Below, piece by piece: positions 35,746-43,787 of a stretch of DNA of 51,500 nucleotides. Position 1 is the stretch's first letter. The number at the start of each line of letters is the position of its first letter. The DNA is from an uncultured Flavobacterium sp. (GTDB taxonomy: Bacteria; Bacteroidota; Bacteroidia; Flavobacteriales; Flavobacteriaceae), in assembly GCA_947626185.1 (NCBI GenBank), contig CANQRD010000005.1, forward strand, positions 1-51,500, read 5' to 3'. The translations under genes and the position numbers were made by a program. The notes under the pieces were generated by a model that searched no databases, was not told where the DNA came from, and saw nothing but the letters and a program-made list of their open reading frames with translations.

Positions 35746-36072
35746 TTAGAAAAATCGAATATCTTTAATGATCTCTCTATTGAGAAACTCATTCAACATT
35801 TGAATAATTTTTTGCTTCCCGTGACTAAGATCGTCACGAACAATTGAAGAGGAAAGCTTAACGTTTAAAATACCTTTTTTAAACATTAAATCTAAGGTAT
35901 AAGAACGAATACCTGGTCCCAATACTTGTTTCCAAGCATTATACACATCAAACTCGTTTAAACCATCGTCTAAATTATTTGCCTCCCTAAAAAGCTGCAA
36001 TAACTCTGACATACCTGCCTCCTCTCGCAAACGTCGGTTTGGGTTTGGTTTGTTTGTATTATTCTTTTTCAA
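35746..36072 (-). CDS. DUF721 family protein
   Basis: 108-aa small basic protein of the DUF721 family, distantly related to the helicase-loader DciA. Motifs: LREEAGMSELLQLFREANNL, VYNAWKQVLGPGIRSYT and NVKLSSSIVRDDLSHGKQKII. A role in DNA replication is known for DciA proteins, but not shown for this group. Its start overlaps the end of the lipoprotein gene by 14 bases; Met 36012 is an alternative start without overlap. Last gene of the ftsY operon. Confidence 0.83.
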   Translation of the reverse strand: MKKNNTNKPNPNRRLREEAGMSELLQLFREANNLDDGLNEFDVYNAWKQVLGPGIRSYTLDLMFKKGILNVKLSSSIVRDDLSHGKQKIIQMLNEFLNREIIKDIRFF

Positions 36073-36505
36073 TGCTCAATAAGGGTTCTGCTCTTTTGTA
36101 ATAATATATAATATCACTTTCGCTTTTTACGACCATTTTATCTTTAGACAACGAAAACAGTTGTTCTTTCCACGTAGAATAATTAGTTGAATACTCTATT
36201 ATACAATTATTACTTTCATATTTCACTTCAAACGTTTCAGGAACATCATTAGTAAGATACTCACCACTAAGTTGAGGCATAACTTTATAACGTAAACCTT
36301 TTAAACTCTCTTTATTTTCTAATTGAAAGAAATCAATTGTTGAGTTAATTGTATAATCTTTTTCCGTTCCATCTGGCAACTCAGCTTTTTCAATTTCCCA
36401 ATATCCATCAAGAAATTTTTGAATTTTTTCTTCAGATATGTTCGACTGACATGAACTCAAAATAACAGTAAAAACACAAACAAAAAGAAATTGAATTTTT
36501 TTCAT
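36059..36505 (-). CDS. Lipocalin-like lipoprotein
   Basis: 148-aa protein with lipobox LSSC (Cys19), then a lipocalin-like domain starting LDGYWEIEKAELPDG, a pattern common to small Bacteroidota lipoproteins. It includes MPQLSGEYLTNDVPETFEV and IIEYSTNYSTWKE. No ligand is known. It starts nine bases after ftsY, overlaps the DUF721 gene by 14 bases and is clearly co-transcribed with both. Confidence 0.8.
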   Translation of the reverse strand: MKKIQFLFVCVFTVILSSCQSNISEEKIQKFLDGYWEIEKAELPDGTEKDYTINSTIDFFQLENKESLKGLRYKVMPQLSGEYLTNDVPETFEVKYESNNCIIEYSTNYSTWKEQLFSLSKDKMVVKSESDIIYYYKRAEPLLSIEKE

Positions 36506-36514
36506 AAAGCGCTC

Positions 36515-37468
36515 TTATTTGAAAAATGAATCTACAAACTCATATTTATTAAATACTTGTAAGTCTTCAATACCTTCTCCTACTCCAATATAACGTACAG
36601 GAATTCTAAATTCGTCAGAAATACCAATTACAACACCACCTTTTGCTGTACCATCTAATTTAGTAATTGCTAATGATGTAACTTCTGTTGCTGCAGTAAA
36701 TTGTTTTGCTTGTTCAAAAGCATTTTGTCCTGTAGAACCATCTAAAACAAGCATAACATCATGTGGCGCATCTGCAACCACTTTTTGCATTACACGTTTT
36801 ACTTTAGAAAGTTCATTCATTAAATTTACTTTATTGTGCAAACGCCCAGCCGTATCAATAATTACAACATCAGCATCTTGTTTTACTGCCGATTGTAATG
36901 TATCAAACGCTACAGATGCAGGATCACTGCCCATATCTTGACGAACAATAGGAACATCTACTCTATCTGCCCATACTTGTAGTTGATCAATTGCTGCTGC
37001 TCTAAATGTATCTGCTGCCCCTAATACAACTTTTAAACCTGCTTTCTTAAATTGATAAGCTAATTTTCCAATCGTAGTTGTTTTTCCAGCACCATTTACT
37101 CCAACAACCATAATAACATAGGGTTTTTTATCTTTTGGAATTTCAAATTCTGAAGATTCTCCAGTTTCTGTTTCAGATAAAAGCCCTGCTATTTCTTCTC
37201 TTAAGATTTGATTTAGTTCATCTGTACCAACATATTTATCACGAGAAACTCTTGCTTCAATTCTTTCAATCACTTTTAATGTGGTATTTACCCCAACATC
37301 AGATGAAATCAAAACTTCTTCCAAATTATCCAATACATCATCATCTACTTTGGATTTACCTGCTACTGCCTTAGTTAATTTTGAAAAAAAAGAAGTTTTA
37401 GACTTCTCTAATCCTTTATCTAAAGTCTCTTTCTTCTCTGATGAGAATATCTTTTTAAAAAAACTCAT
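36515..37468 (-). CDS. ftsY: Signal recognition particle receptor FtsY
   Basis: 317-aa SRP-type GTPase, the membrane-associated receptor for SRP-ribosome complexes. N domain about 20-110; G domain with P-loop GVNGAGKTTT (123-132), DTFRAAAIDQL, DTAGRL (205-210) and TKLDGTAKGG (269-278). The acidic A domain of E. coli FtsY is reduced to a short N-terminal stretch, as in many bacteria. A TATATTTG box (37498-37491, minus strand) drives it separately from the upstream ribosomal operon. It leads an operon with a lipoprotein and the DUF721 gene. Confidence 0.96.
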   Translation of the reverse strand: MSFFKKIFSSEKKETLDKGLEKSKTSFFSKLTKAVAGKSKVDDDVLDNLEEVLISSDVGVNTTLKVIERIEARVSRDKYVGTDELNQILREEIAGLLSETETGESSEFEIPKDKKPYVIMVVGVNGAGKTTTIGKLAYQFKKAGLKVVLGAADTFRAAAIDQLQVWADRVDVPIVRQDMGSDPASVAFDTLQSAVKQDADVVIIDTAGRLHNKVNLMNELSKVKRVMQKVVADAPHDVMLVLDGSTGQNAFEQAKQFTAATEVTSLAITKLDGTAKGGVVIGISDEFRIPVRYIGVGEGIEDLQVFNKYEFVDSFFK

Positions 37469-37490
37469 AATAACCCTACTATATTGTACA

Positions 37491-37498
37491 CAAATATA
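37491..37498 (-). promoter_or_regulatory. -7 box of ftsY
   Basis: TATATTTG on the minus strand, about 23 nt upstream of the ATG; no convincing -33. It follows the terminator of the rpmB operon. Confidence 0.55.
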
Positions 37499-37544
37499 AA
37501 AAAATAATCAATCAGTTCACTAATTGATTACTTACTGAAGATAC

Positions 37545-37578
37545 AAAAAAAAAGCTGTCTTTACAGACAGCTTTTTTT
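37545..37578 (-). terminator. Terminator of the rpmB-rpmG-DUF4295 operon
   Basis: Stem AAAAAAAGCTGTCT / AGACAGCTTTTTTT around a TTAC loop. It lies between the DUF4295 stop and ftsY and separates the two operons. Confidence 0.92.
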
Positions 37579-37591
37579 ATTTTTTGTTAGA

Positions 37592-37744
37592 CTATTTCTT
37601 ATTTAAGAAATCATCAACGAAATCAGGAGCCATAACAGACTCTACAAAAGTGTAAGCACCTGTCTTTGGAGATCTAACCATTTTAATTGCTTTAGTCAAC
37701 TTTTTTGACCCTGTTCTTAAAGCAGCTATACTTTTCTTTGCCAT
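37592..37744 (-). CDS. DUF4295 family protein
   Basis: 50-aa basic protein, too short for usual ORF cut-offs. It reads MAKKSIAALRTGSKKLTKAI, then MVRSPKTGAYTFVESVMAP and ends FLNKK. DUF4295 proteins are Bacteroidota-specific and nearly always encoded after rpmB and rpmG, as here (9 bases after rpmG). A ribosome-associated role is likely from context and charge; recent Bacteroidota ribosome structures contain extra small proteins, but I cannot tie this one to them with certainty. Confidence 0.9.
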   Translation of the reverse strand: MAKKSIAALRTGSKKLTKAIKMVRSPKTGAYTFVESVMAPDFVDDFLNKK

Positions 37745-37753
37745 GACTACTAA

Positions 37754-37936
37754 TTATTTAATTTCTTTATGAATAGTTACTTTCTTCATGATAGGATTAA
37801 ATTTTTTAATCTCTAATCTATCAGGAGTGTTCTTTTTGTTCTTAGTTGTAATATATCTTGAAGTGCCTGGTAAACCAGATGCTTTATGTTCAGTACATTC
37901 TAAGATTACTTGAATTCTGTTACCTTTCTTTGCCAT
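37754..37936 (-). CDS. rpmG: 50S ribosomal protein L33
   Basis: 60-aa protein of the large subunit. [20 protein letters not shown] and [20 protein letters not shown] are diagnostic. It lacks the CxxC zinc pairs of some L33 forms, keeping a single Cys, so it is the zinc-independent type. Middle gene of rpmB-rpmG-DUF4295. Confidence 0.96.
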   Translation of the reverse strand: MAKKGNRIQVILECTEHKASGLPGTSRYITTKNKKNTPDRLEIKKFNPIMKKVTIHKEIK

Positions 37937-37964
37937 CGTTTTCTCTTGTTTTTATGGTATCGAA

Positions 37965-38201
37965 TTATTTCATTAATCCTTTTGCTTTCGCGTCTTTCAA
38001 CACAGCAGTTATACCTTTCTTATTAATTGTTTTTAATGCAGTGGTAGACAATTTTAATGTTACCCATCTGTCTTCTTCAGCAATGTAAAAACGTTTTTTA
38101 ATTAAGTTTACAGAAAACTTTCTTTTAGTTTTATTCATCGCGTGAGAAACGTTGTTTCCAACCATTGCTCTCTTTCCGGTAATTTCACAAACTCTTGACA
38201 T
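37965..38201 (-). CDS. rpmB: 50S ribosomal protein L28
   Basis: 78-aa protein with the L28 signature [31 protein letters not shown] and [20 protein letters not shown]. It is the first gene of the small ribosomal operon and lies 28 bases before rpmG. A promoter with one mismatch lies about 40-70 bases upstream. Confidence 0.97.
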   Translation of the reverse strand: MSRVCEITGKRAMVGNNVSHAMNKTKRKFSVNLIKKRFYIAEEDRWVTLKLSTTALKTINKKGITAVLKDAKAKGLMK

Positions 38202-38240
38202 TATTTCTAATCTTTTATTTCAATATTCAAAATCAGGGTG

Positions 38241-38272
38241 CAAAGTAAACAAAAAGAATTTTACTAAACAAA
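38241..38272 (-). promoter_or_regulatory. Promoter of the rpmB operon
   Basis: On the minus strand: TTTG (38272-38269), 20-nt spacer, TTACTTTG (38248-38241), one mismatch from TAnnTTTG. Confidence 0.6.
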
Positions 38273-38393
38273 AAAATACAAGTTTTTTTTACATCATTAT
38301 TTTACAAAATGATTATTAATCAAGATTATCCGATATAATTAATCAAAATAAAATATTTTCTATTGCACAAAGCCCCCTTTAAAATAGCGAAAG

Positions 38394-38747
38394 TTAGTCT
38401 ATCGCTATTTGATAATCTTTCTTAATTTCTTTTATAGCTAATTTTATTGATTTTTTAAAAGGTTTAAAAATTTCGATTACTTCTTTTATTTTTCCTTTTT
38501 TTTCAATCCATTGCTGTAGAAAACATACCTGGTCATTTGCCTGGTGTATTTCTAGTATTTCAGTTATTGGTTGTATTATCAACAAATGTTTTTCTAGCTT
38601 TATATATTTTTTTTTCAATAGATGTTTTTCTGCTTTTTTAAGGCTATGATTCATTTTTTGAACAAATTCTTCAAGCTCTTCTGCTACTAAGTTTTCTTGA
38701 TGATTAAACTTAATAAACACATTTTTTACGTTATAATACAAAGCCAT
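38394..38747 (-). CDS. Small helical protein, possibly a degenerate Hpt domain
   Basis: 117-aa protein, Lys-rich and predicted all-helical. The stretch KLEKHLLIIQPITEILEI followed by a helix ending in QQWIEKK resembles the H-containing helix of Hpt phosphotransfer domains, and similar small Hpt-like proteins are common in flavobacteria, but the usual Gly after the His motif is missing. Identity as an Hpt protein is uncertain. It is the last gene of an operon with a FAH hydrolase (10 bases) and an exonuclease. Confidence 0.6.
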   Translation of the reverse strand: MALYYNVKNVFIKFNHQENLVAEELEEFVQKMNHSLKKAEKHLLKKKYIKLEKHLLIIQPITEILEIHQANDQVCFLQQWIEKKGKIKEVIEIFKPFKKSIKLAIKEIKKDYQIAID

Positions 38748-38757
38748 AATAAACTTC

Positions 38758-39369
38758 TTACTTTACTTCTAATTCAAAAACTTTTTGCTCGAACAAATAT
38801 CCTTCTAATAAATCATTCGGATTTACTTTTCCAACTCCAACTGGTGTACCAGTAAAAATTAAATCGCCTGTTTTTAGTGTAAAATATTTTGAGATATCAG
38901 CAATTAATTCATCTATTTTCCAAATCATTTGAGCTGTTGATGCTTTTTGAACTACTACCCCATTCTGTTTCATAGAAAAGTGAATATCATTCATATCAGA
39001 AAATTGGTCTTTTCCAATAAAACTTCCAACAATTGCCGAATTATCAAATGCTTTTGCCTTTTCCCAAGGCAAACCTTTTTCTTTCAACTTACTCTGCAAA
39101 TCGCGAGCAGTAAAGTCAATTCCTAATGATACTTGATCATAGTATTTATGAGCAAATTTTGACTCTATATATTTACCAACTTTATTGATTTTAATAACAA
39201 CTTCTGCTTCGTAATGAATCTCACTAGAAAACTCAGGAATAACAAAGGGAAATTCTGTACTTAAAAGTGCTGTATCTGGTTTTAAAAACAATACAGGTTC
39301 ACTTGGTCGTTCATTATTTAATTCCTCAATATGTTCTACATAATTTCTACCTACACAAAGTATTTTCAT
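38758..39369 (-). CDS. Fumarylacetoacetate hydrolase family protein
   Basis: 203-aa enzyme of the FAH/YcgM group (FAHD1-like acylpyruvases and oxaloacetate decarboxylases). Metal-binding acidic residues are in EIHYEAEVVIKI and in the Asp of GIDFTARDLQ; the C-terminal FTGTPVGVGKV is a family hallmark. The substrate is unknown. It sits five bases after the exonuclease gene and ten before the Hpt-like gene, in one operon. Confidence 0.9.
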   Translation of the reverse strand: MKILCVGRNYVEHIEELNNERPSEPVLFLKPDTALLSTEFPFVIPEFSSEIHYEAEVVIKINKVGKYIESKFAHKYYDQVSLGIDFTARDLQSKLKEKGLPWEKAKAFDNSAIVGSFIGKDQFSDMNDIHFSMKQNGVVVQKASTAQMIWKIDELIADISKYFTLKTGDLIFTGTPVGVGKVNPNDLLEGYLFEQKVFELEVK

Positions 39370-39374
39370 AACAA

Positions 39375-40148
39375 CTAAAGTTTATTATTTAATTTTCTAA
39401 GCTTAATACTGGTTAATACTTTTTTAGTAAATAGTGGAAAGTCTGCATTCTGTATCCATCCGTAATAACCTGGTTCTCTCTCCAAAATCTCCTCTACTAT
39501 ACCTCCTTTGTGTTTTCCAAAAGTAAATATTTCTTTTCCATCTTCATTTAAAGCAATAAATCCAGCAAAATCAACACTTTTTTTTCTAGTAGTATAATCT
39601 GCTAAAAATTTAATATCATTCTCTAAATCATCATATCTATCAAGCTGAGCTTTTAAAATTTCATAAGTTGCCGTAGTATCTGCCATTGCAGAATGCGCAT
39701 TTTCTAAAACTTGATTGCAATAAAACTTATAAGCAGCGCTAAGTGTTCTTTCTTCCTTTTTATGAAAAATCGTCTGAATATCTACACTTACTCTATTTCC
39801 TAAATCAAAATCAATACCCGCTCTAAGTAATTCTTCTGCAAGTAATGGAATATCAAAACGATCTGAATTAAATCCAGCCAGATCCGAATCCTTAATCATT
39901 TGATAAATCTGAGAAGCCAATTCTTTAAATAAAGGCTCATTAGCTACTTTTTCATCAGTAATTCCGTGAATTTTAGAAGATGACTCTGGAATGGGAATTC
40001 CTGGATTTACTAACCACGTTTTACTTTCTTTATTTCCGTTTGGAAAAACTTTTAAAATTGCTATCTCAACTATTTTATCTTTTGCAACATCTATACCTGT
40101 CGTTTCCAAATCAAAAAAACAGATAGGCCTATGTAATTTCAACTCCAT
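39375..40148 (-). CDS. 3'-5' exonuclease (DnaQ/ExoX-like)
   Basis: 257-aa DEDDh exonuclease. Exo I FFDLETTGID with the Asp and Glu, Exo II AGFNSDRFDIPLL and Exo III NAHSAMADTTATYEIL carry the catalytic acids and His. The C-terminal FTFGKHKGGIVEEIL fits exonuclease X-type tails rather than the DnaQ theta-binding region. It could serve as proofreading subunit or act in repair. First gene of the operon; a TATATTTG box lies at 40189-40182 (minus strand). Confidence 0.88.
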   Translation of the reverse strand: MELKLHRPICFFDLETTGIDVAKDKIVEIAILKVFPNGNKESKTWLVNPGIPIPESSSKIHGITDEKVANEPLFKELASQIYQMIKDSDLAGFNSDRFDIPLLAEELLRAGIDFDLGNRVSVDIQTIFHKKEERTLSAAYKFYCNQVLENAHSAMADTTATYEILKAQLDRYDDLENDIKFLADYTTRKKSVDFAGFIALNEDGKEIFTFGKHKGGIVEEILEREPGYYGWIQNADFPLFTKKVLTSIKLRKLNNKL

Positions 40149-40189
40149 AATATAATTTCACTTCCTTAATTGAATCAATTACAAATATA

Positions 40190-40678
40190 AAGATTACATA
40201 TTTAAAAATAGATATTAATATTACACAGTTATTATTTTTTCAAATGATAACCATATTTTTTATAATAATCTGCTTAAATAAAACTTTAATTCATCAAAAA
40301 AATACATTCTACTAATTATCAATAATTTATATATTATAAAACATTAAAATTGAAAACTTCTTTATCACACAACTCTTTTTAAATAATAATATTTGATCAT
40401 TTTTTTCGATAAATTCAGTTTATTATTAATCTCTACTGTTTATTATCTTTATTTTAGAATCATTAAAAACTATTTACGCATAAAATTAATTATTGTTTAG
40501 TAAAATCAACTTTAATTTTAACATTAAAAAAAATATTTTAATCAAAATTAGTTAAAAAAACTATACACCCATATTACTTTAACAATATTGAATTAAATAA
40601 AACAAAAATACCCTATAAAGTGTGAAATTCAATTACTTTTATTTAATTTCACAATTATAATTTAAAAGATTGTTGTTT
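40190..40678. other. Long AT-rich intergenic region
   Basis: About 490 bp between the divergent exonuclease and hypothetical genes, with no supported open frame. It is extremely AT-rich, with many A- and T-tracts. Close to the right end is a 9-bp inverted repeat TGTGAAATT / AATTTCACA (40621-40629 / 40645-40653), 26 bp before the next ATG. Confidence 0.6.
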
Positions 40679-41080
40679 ATGAAAGCAAAAGTACAGTACG
40701 ACGATTTTAAAGGAACTGTAGCAGCTGATATCTCTGATATGATTGCAGCTCACAAGGGAAACTACATTAGCAGTATTGGGGAATACTTTAATGTTGATCA
40801 AAATCGTTTTAAAGTTATCGGTGTATCTCTACAAGGAATTGAGAATTTTGAATTAACACTATTATGTGTGGACAAGCTAAAAAGTACTCCTACAAGAGAC
40901 TTTTTAGTTAAAATGAAATTTGATTTAGATGCTGAAGGTCAAAAACGTATGTTGGGACTTCTATTCAAAAGATTAAATGTTGTTTTATTCAATTCAGATG
41001 ATGATAGTTATTTACATCATTCAGAATATGACGAAATTATCAACTATTCTGATTATCATGCTAATGAATACTTAGATTAG
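40679..41080 (+). CDS. Conserved hypothetical protein
   Basis: 133-aa cytoplasmic protein beginning MKAKVQYDDFKGTVAADISD. It has an acidic C-terminal half (FNSDDDSYLHHSEYDEIINY) and no signal peptide or membrane segment. I believe similar proteins occur in other Bacteroidota, but know no function. The frame opens at a TTG nine bases upstream; the ATG at 40679 is the natural start. It is alone on its strand, has an unusually long AT-rich upstream region, and ends at a bidirectional terminator facing the cbb3 operon. Confidence 0.8.
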   Translation: MKAKVQYDDFKGTVAADISDMIAAHKGNYISSIGEYFNVDQNRFKVIGVSLQGIENFELTLLCVDKLKSTPTRDFLVKMKFDLDAEGQKRMLGLLFKRLNVVLFNSDDDSYLHHSEYDEIINYSDYHANEYLD

Positions 41081-41096
41081 TAAAATTTCCAGAAAA

Positions 41097-41131
41097 AAGT
41101 TAAGCCTCTAGTTTTAGAGGCTTTATTATTT
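41097..41131. terminator. Bidirectional terminator, end of the cco operon
   Basis: Stem AAGCCTCTA / TAGAGGCTT (41102-41110 / 41115-41123) with a GTTT loop, A-run before and T-rich after; between the convergent hypothetical gene and the SafE gene. Confidence 0.9.
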
Positions 41132-41827
41132 TTAACACATAGAATTACCACGTACAAATAAACTTAGAGTATCTGGAGACATATATGGTATATTTAATCC
41201 TAATCCTCTAATTATAAACAAAATACCTATTAAAACAATTATTATAGGATAATATTTAATTATATTTTTTCTAAATCGTTCAGAAAACAGGTTCTTAAAA
41301 TAAATCAATAAGCTCATTAAAGGGATTGTTCCTAATCCAAACAACAACATATAAAGCATCCCTAGTACTAAACTTTGCGTAGCCAAGGCTCCAAAAAGAG
41401 CTATATATACCATACCACATGGTAAAAAACCATTAAAAAAACCAATTAAATAAAGCGCACCTTTTGATTTGCTTTTAAATTGAACTCCTATTGATTTTTT
41501 AACCCAATTAATCAACCTATAAAAAGGTTGTAATATATTAAATTTAGCTGTTTTATTAGTAGGCAATAAAACAAATGCAATCATTAAAATACCAGCAATA
41601 ATAGTAACCTGCTGTTGGAGGCCTGCTAAATAAAGTCCTCTACCAAATATTCCAAAGACAAATCCTAACAAAGAATAAGCCGATAATCTACCTAAATGAT
41701 AAGTTAGTATTTGCTTTACTTTTTGTGCTTGACTATCTCTACTTATTGGAAGCATAATAGCGATTGGTCCACACATACCAACACAATGTAAACTACTAAT
41801 TAAGCCAAAAACAATAGCTGATATCAA
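41132..41827 (-). CDS. Sulfite exporter TauE/SafE family membrane protein
   Basis: 231-aa membrane protein with about six hydrophobic segments. The N-terminal SSLHCVGMCGPIAIMLP with its Cys-x3-Cys is typical of the SafE-like proteins encoded in cbb3 oxidase clusters. A role in copper delivery or oxidase assembly is inferred from this context, not from a known sulphite substrate. It starts five bases after ccoH and is the last gene of the operon. The C-terminus also ends in a Cys. Confidence 0.85.
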   Translation of the reverse strand: MISAIVFGLISSLHCVGMCGPIAIMLPISRDSQAQKVKQILTYHLGRLSAYSLLGFVFGIFGRGLYLAGLQQQVTIIAGILMIAFVLLPTNKTAKFNILQPFYRLINWVKKSIGVQFKSKSKGALYLIGFFNGFLPCGMVYIALFGALATQSLVLGMLYMLLFGLGTIPLMSLLIYFKNLFSERFRKNIIKYYPIIIVLIGILFIIRGLGLNIPYMSPDTLSLFVRGNSMC

Positions 41828-41832
41828 TTTTT

Positions 41833-42282
41833 CTATTTTATTGTTAAACGCTCAACATTTCGATAAGATCTATTATTATATTCCCATTCTACAGCAATAT
41901 CCCAACGACCGTCTACCAAATTTGTATTAGGTATGAGCAAATTAGAGGAAGACAATGATATTGGTATATCAAAATCCAAGTCTTGGTTAGACGGTCGATA
42001 AAGGAATATTTTTCCACTAATATTTTGAAAGTCTAAATCTTTAGGAAACGTAATTTCAACACCTCTATTATTGGTCTTAATAACTACCTTATCATTTAAT
42101 TTTAAAGCTGCTATTTCTCTCTCTCTTTTACCATCAACCTCTTGTTCTTGTTGATAATAATCCTCTGTAACCAATTGATTATCATATTTTGAATCCATTT
42201 GTACACGTATAACATACTGCAAAATAAATACCATAAAAACACCAATGGCAATAGCTATTCCTGTTCCAAAGTTAAATTTCAT
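41833..42282 (-). CDS. ccoH: FixH/CcoH family protein
   Basis: 149-aa protein with one N-terminal membrane helix (GIAIAIGVFMVFILQYVIRV) and a periplasmic beta domain ending ...WDIAVEWEYNNRSYRN. FixH/CcoH proteins bind early to CcoN and help cbb3 oxidase maturation. The DYYQQEQEVD segment after the helix is typical. It lies 12 bases after ccoG and 5 before the SafE gene. Confidence 0.9.
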   Translation of the reverse strand: MKFNFGTGIAIAIGVFMVFILQYVIRVQMDSKYDNQLVTEDYYQQEQEVDGKREREIAALKLNDKVVIKTNNRGVEITFPKDLDFQNISGKIFLYRPSNQDLDFDIPISLSSSNLLIPNTNLVDGRWDIAVEWEYNNRSYRNVERLTIK

Positions 42283-42294
42283 ATTTGTTTGTTT

Positions 42295-43716
42295 TTAATT
42301 CATCATGCGTGGACCTAGAAAATTTGTTTTGATGGTTTGTATCAAATTATCGCCATCGTACAAATCAATCAAAATTTTTGTACTGTATCCATCCAAATCC
42401 TTTTGAGGGATTTCAATAAACATAACACCCTCACTGTATTCTTCTTTCTGCACTGAAATAACATTTGGTCCAACTAGAATTATTTCTCCTTCCGCTGGTT
42501 CTCTCAACTTGAATGTCAGATTAGAGAAATCTTTTATTGTTTTATTTACTACTTTAAAAGTGTATACATTTGAAATATTATTTCCTTTATGCTCGAAAGT
42601 TTTACCAGCTACTCTCAATACATTTGCCTCAATATCCGTACGCAAGAAAAGGAGTCCAATCAAAATACCAATTAAAATAGCTAGTACCGCTGTATATCCT
42701 TTTTGACGAGGGGTAAATTTTGTTTTTTCATTTTTCACAATTTCTGTTTCAGATGCATAGCGAATTAAACCTTTTGGCAAACCCACGCTTTCCATCATAT
42801 GATCACATTCATCAATACACGCTGTACAATTTACACATTCTAATTGCGTACCATTTCTAATATCAATTCCGGTAGGACAAACATTTACACATTGTTTACA
42901 GTCAACACAATCTCCAACACCTTCGCCTTCTCTATCGACATCTTTTTTAAACTTAGCTCTTCCTTCAGTTCTTTCGCCCCTTATATAATCATAAGCTACT
43001 ACTATTGATTTATCATCTAATAAAACACCTTGTAAACGGCCATATGGACAGGCAATAACACATACCTGCTCTCTAAACCAAGTAAAAATAAAATAGAATA
43101 CACAAGTAAAAATAATCAACCCTAAAAAGTTACCTAAATGCGCTGTTGGCCCATCTTTCACCATTAGTAATAATGTATCACTACCTATAATGTAAGCTAA
43201 AAAAACATTAGCTATAATCAATGAAATAACAAAAAATATAAACCACTTGGTTATTCTTTTCCTAATTTTCTCTGCATTCCATTGTTGTTTTTCTAACCTC
43301 ATCTGAGCTCCCCTATCACCATCTATCCAGTACTCGATGCGTCTAAAAACCATCTCCATAAAGATTGTTTGTGGACAAATCCAACCGCAGAATATACGTC
43401 CAAAAGAAACTGTAAATAAAGTTACGAAAACAACTCCTATAATCATTGAAATAACGACCAAATAAAAATCTTGTGGCCAAAAAGGAAAACCAAATAAATT
43501 AAATTTTCGATCAATTACATTGAATAGAAAAAATTGATTCCCATTAATTTTAATAAATGGAGAGGCTAATAAAAACACTAATAAAAAATAGCTAACTATT
43601 TTTCTTTTGTTGTAAAAAGGACCTGAGGGTTTTTTAGGATAAATCCATGCTCTTTTTCCTTCTTTATCAATTGTACTTATTGAGTCTCTAAAACTTTCAT
43701 CATTGTCAATTTCCAT
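42295..43716 (-). CDS. ccoG: Cytochrome c oxidase accessory protein CcoG
   Basis: 473-aa polyferredoxin (FixG/RdxA type) that, in studied bacteria, reduces copper for cbb3 assembly. Several membrane helices in the first half include FCGWICPQTIF and CVIACPYGRLQ. A soluble ferredoxin-like part (about 265-310) holds two 4Fe-4S sets: CVDCKQCVNVCP and CVNCTACIDECD. A C-terminal periplasmic Ig-like domain follows the last helix. It is separated from ccoP by 71 bp that contain a strong hairpin, and a 5-bp palindrome AACGC-A-GCGTT directly precedes its ATG. Confidence 0.96.
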   Translation of the reverse strand: MEIDNDESFRDSISTIDKEGKRAWIYPKKPSGPFYNKRKIVSYFLLVFLLASPFIKINGNQFFLFNVIDRKFNLFGFPFWPQDFYLVVISMIIGVVFVTLFTVSFGRIFCGWICPQTIFMEMVFRRIEYWIDGDRGAQMRLEKQQWNAEKIRKRITKWFIFFVISLIIANVFLAYIIGSDTLLLMVKDGPTAHLGNFLGLIIFTCVFYFIFTWFREQVCVIACPYGRLQGVLLDDKSIVVAYDYIRGERTEGRAKFKKDVDREGEGVGDCVDCKQCVNVCPTGIDIRNGTQLECVNCTACIDECDHMMESVGLPKGLIRYASETEIVKNEKTKFTPRQKGYTAVLAILIGILIGLLFLRTDIEANVLRVAGKTFEHKGNNISNVYTFKVVNKTIKDFSNLTFKLREPAEGEIILVGPNVISVQKEEYSEGVMFIEIPQKDLDGYSTKILIDLYDGDNLIQTIKTNFLGPRMMN

Positions 43717-43735
43717 AACGCAGCGTTTTTATTTA

Positions 43736-43763
43736 AAGTAGCTGAACTAATGTTCAGCTACTT
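43736..43763 (-). other. Hairpin between ccoP and ccoG
   Basis: Perfect 12-bp stem AAGTAGCTGAAC / GTTCAGCTACTT around TAAT (43736-43747 / 43752-43763). On the coding strand it is followed by TTTAAATAAAAA rather than a T-run, so it may be a weak terminator, processing site or 3'-stabilising structure separating oxidase from accessory genes. Confidence 0.75.
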
Positions 43764-43787
43764 ATTATTTTATTTATAACAATGTAA

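Noticed and set aside
41132..41827. Sulphite export as function of the SafE-like protein
   Set aside because: The family label comes from remote homologues; gene context points to oxidase assembly.
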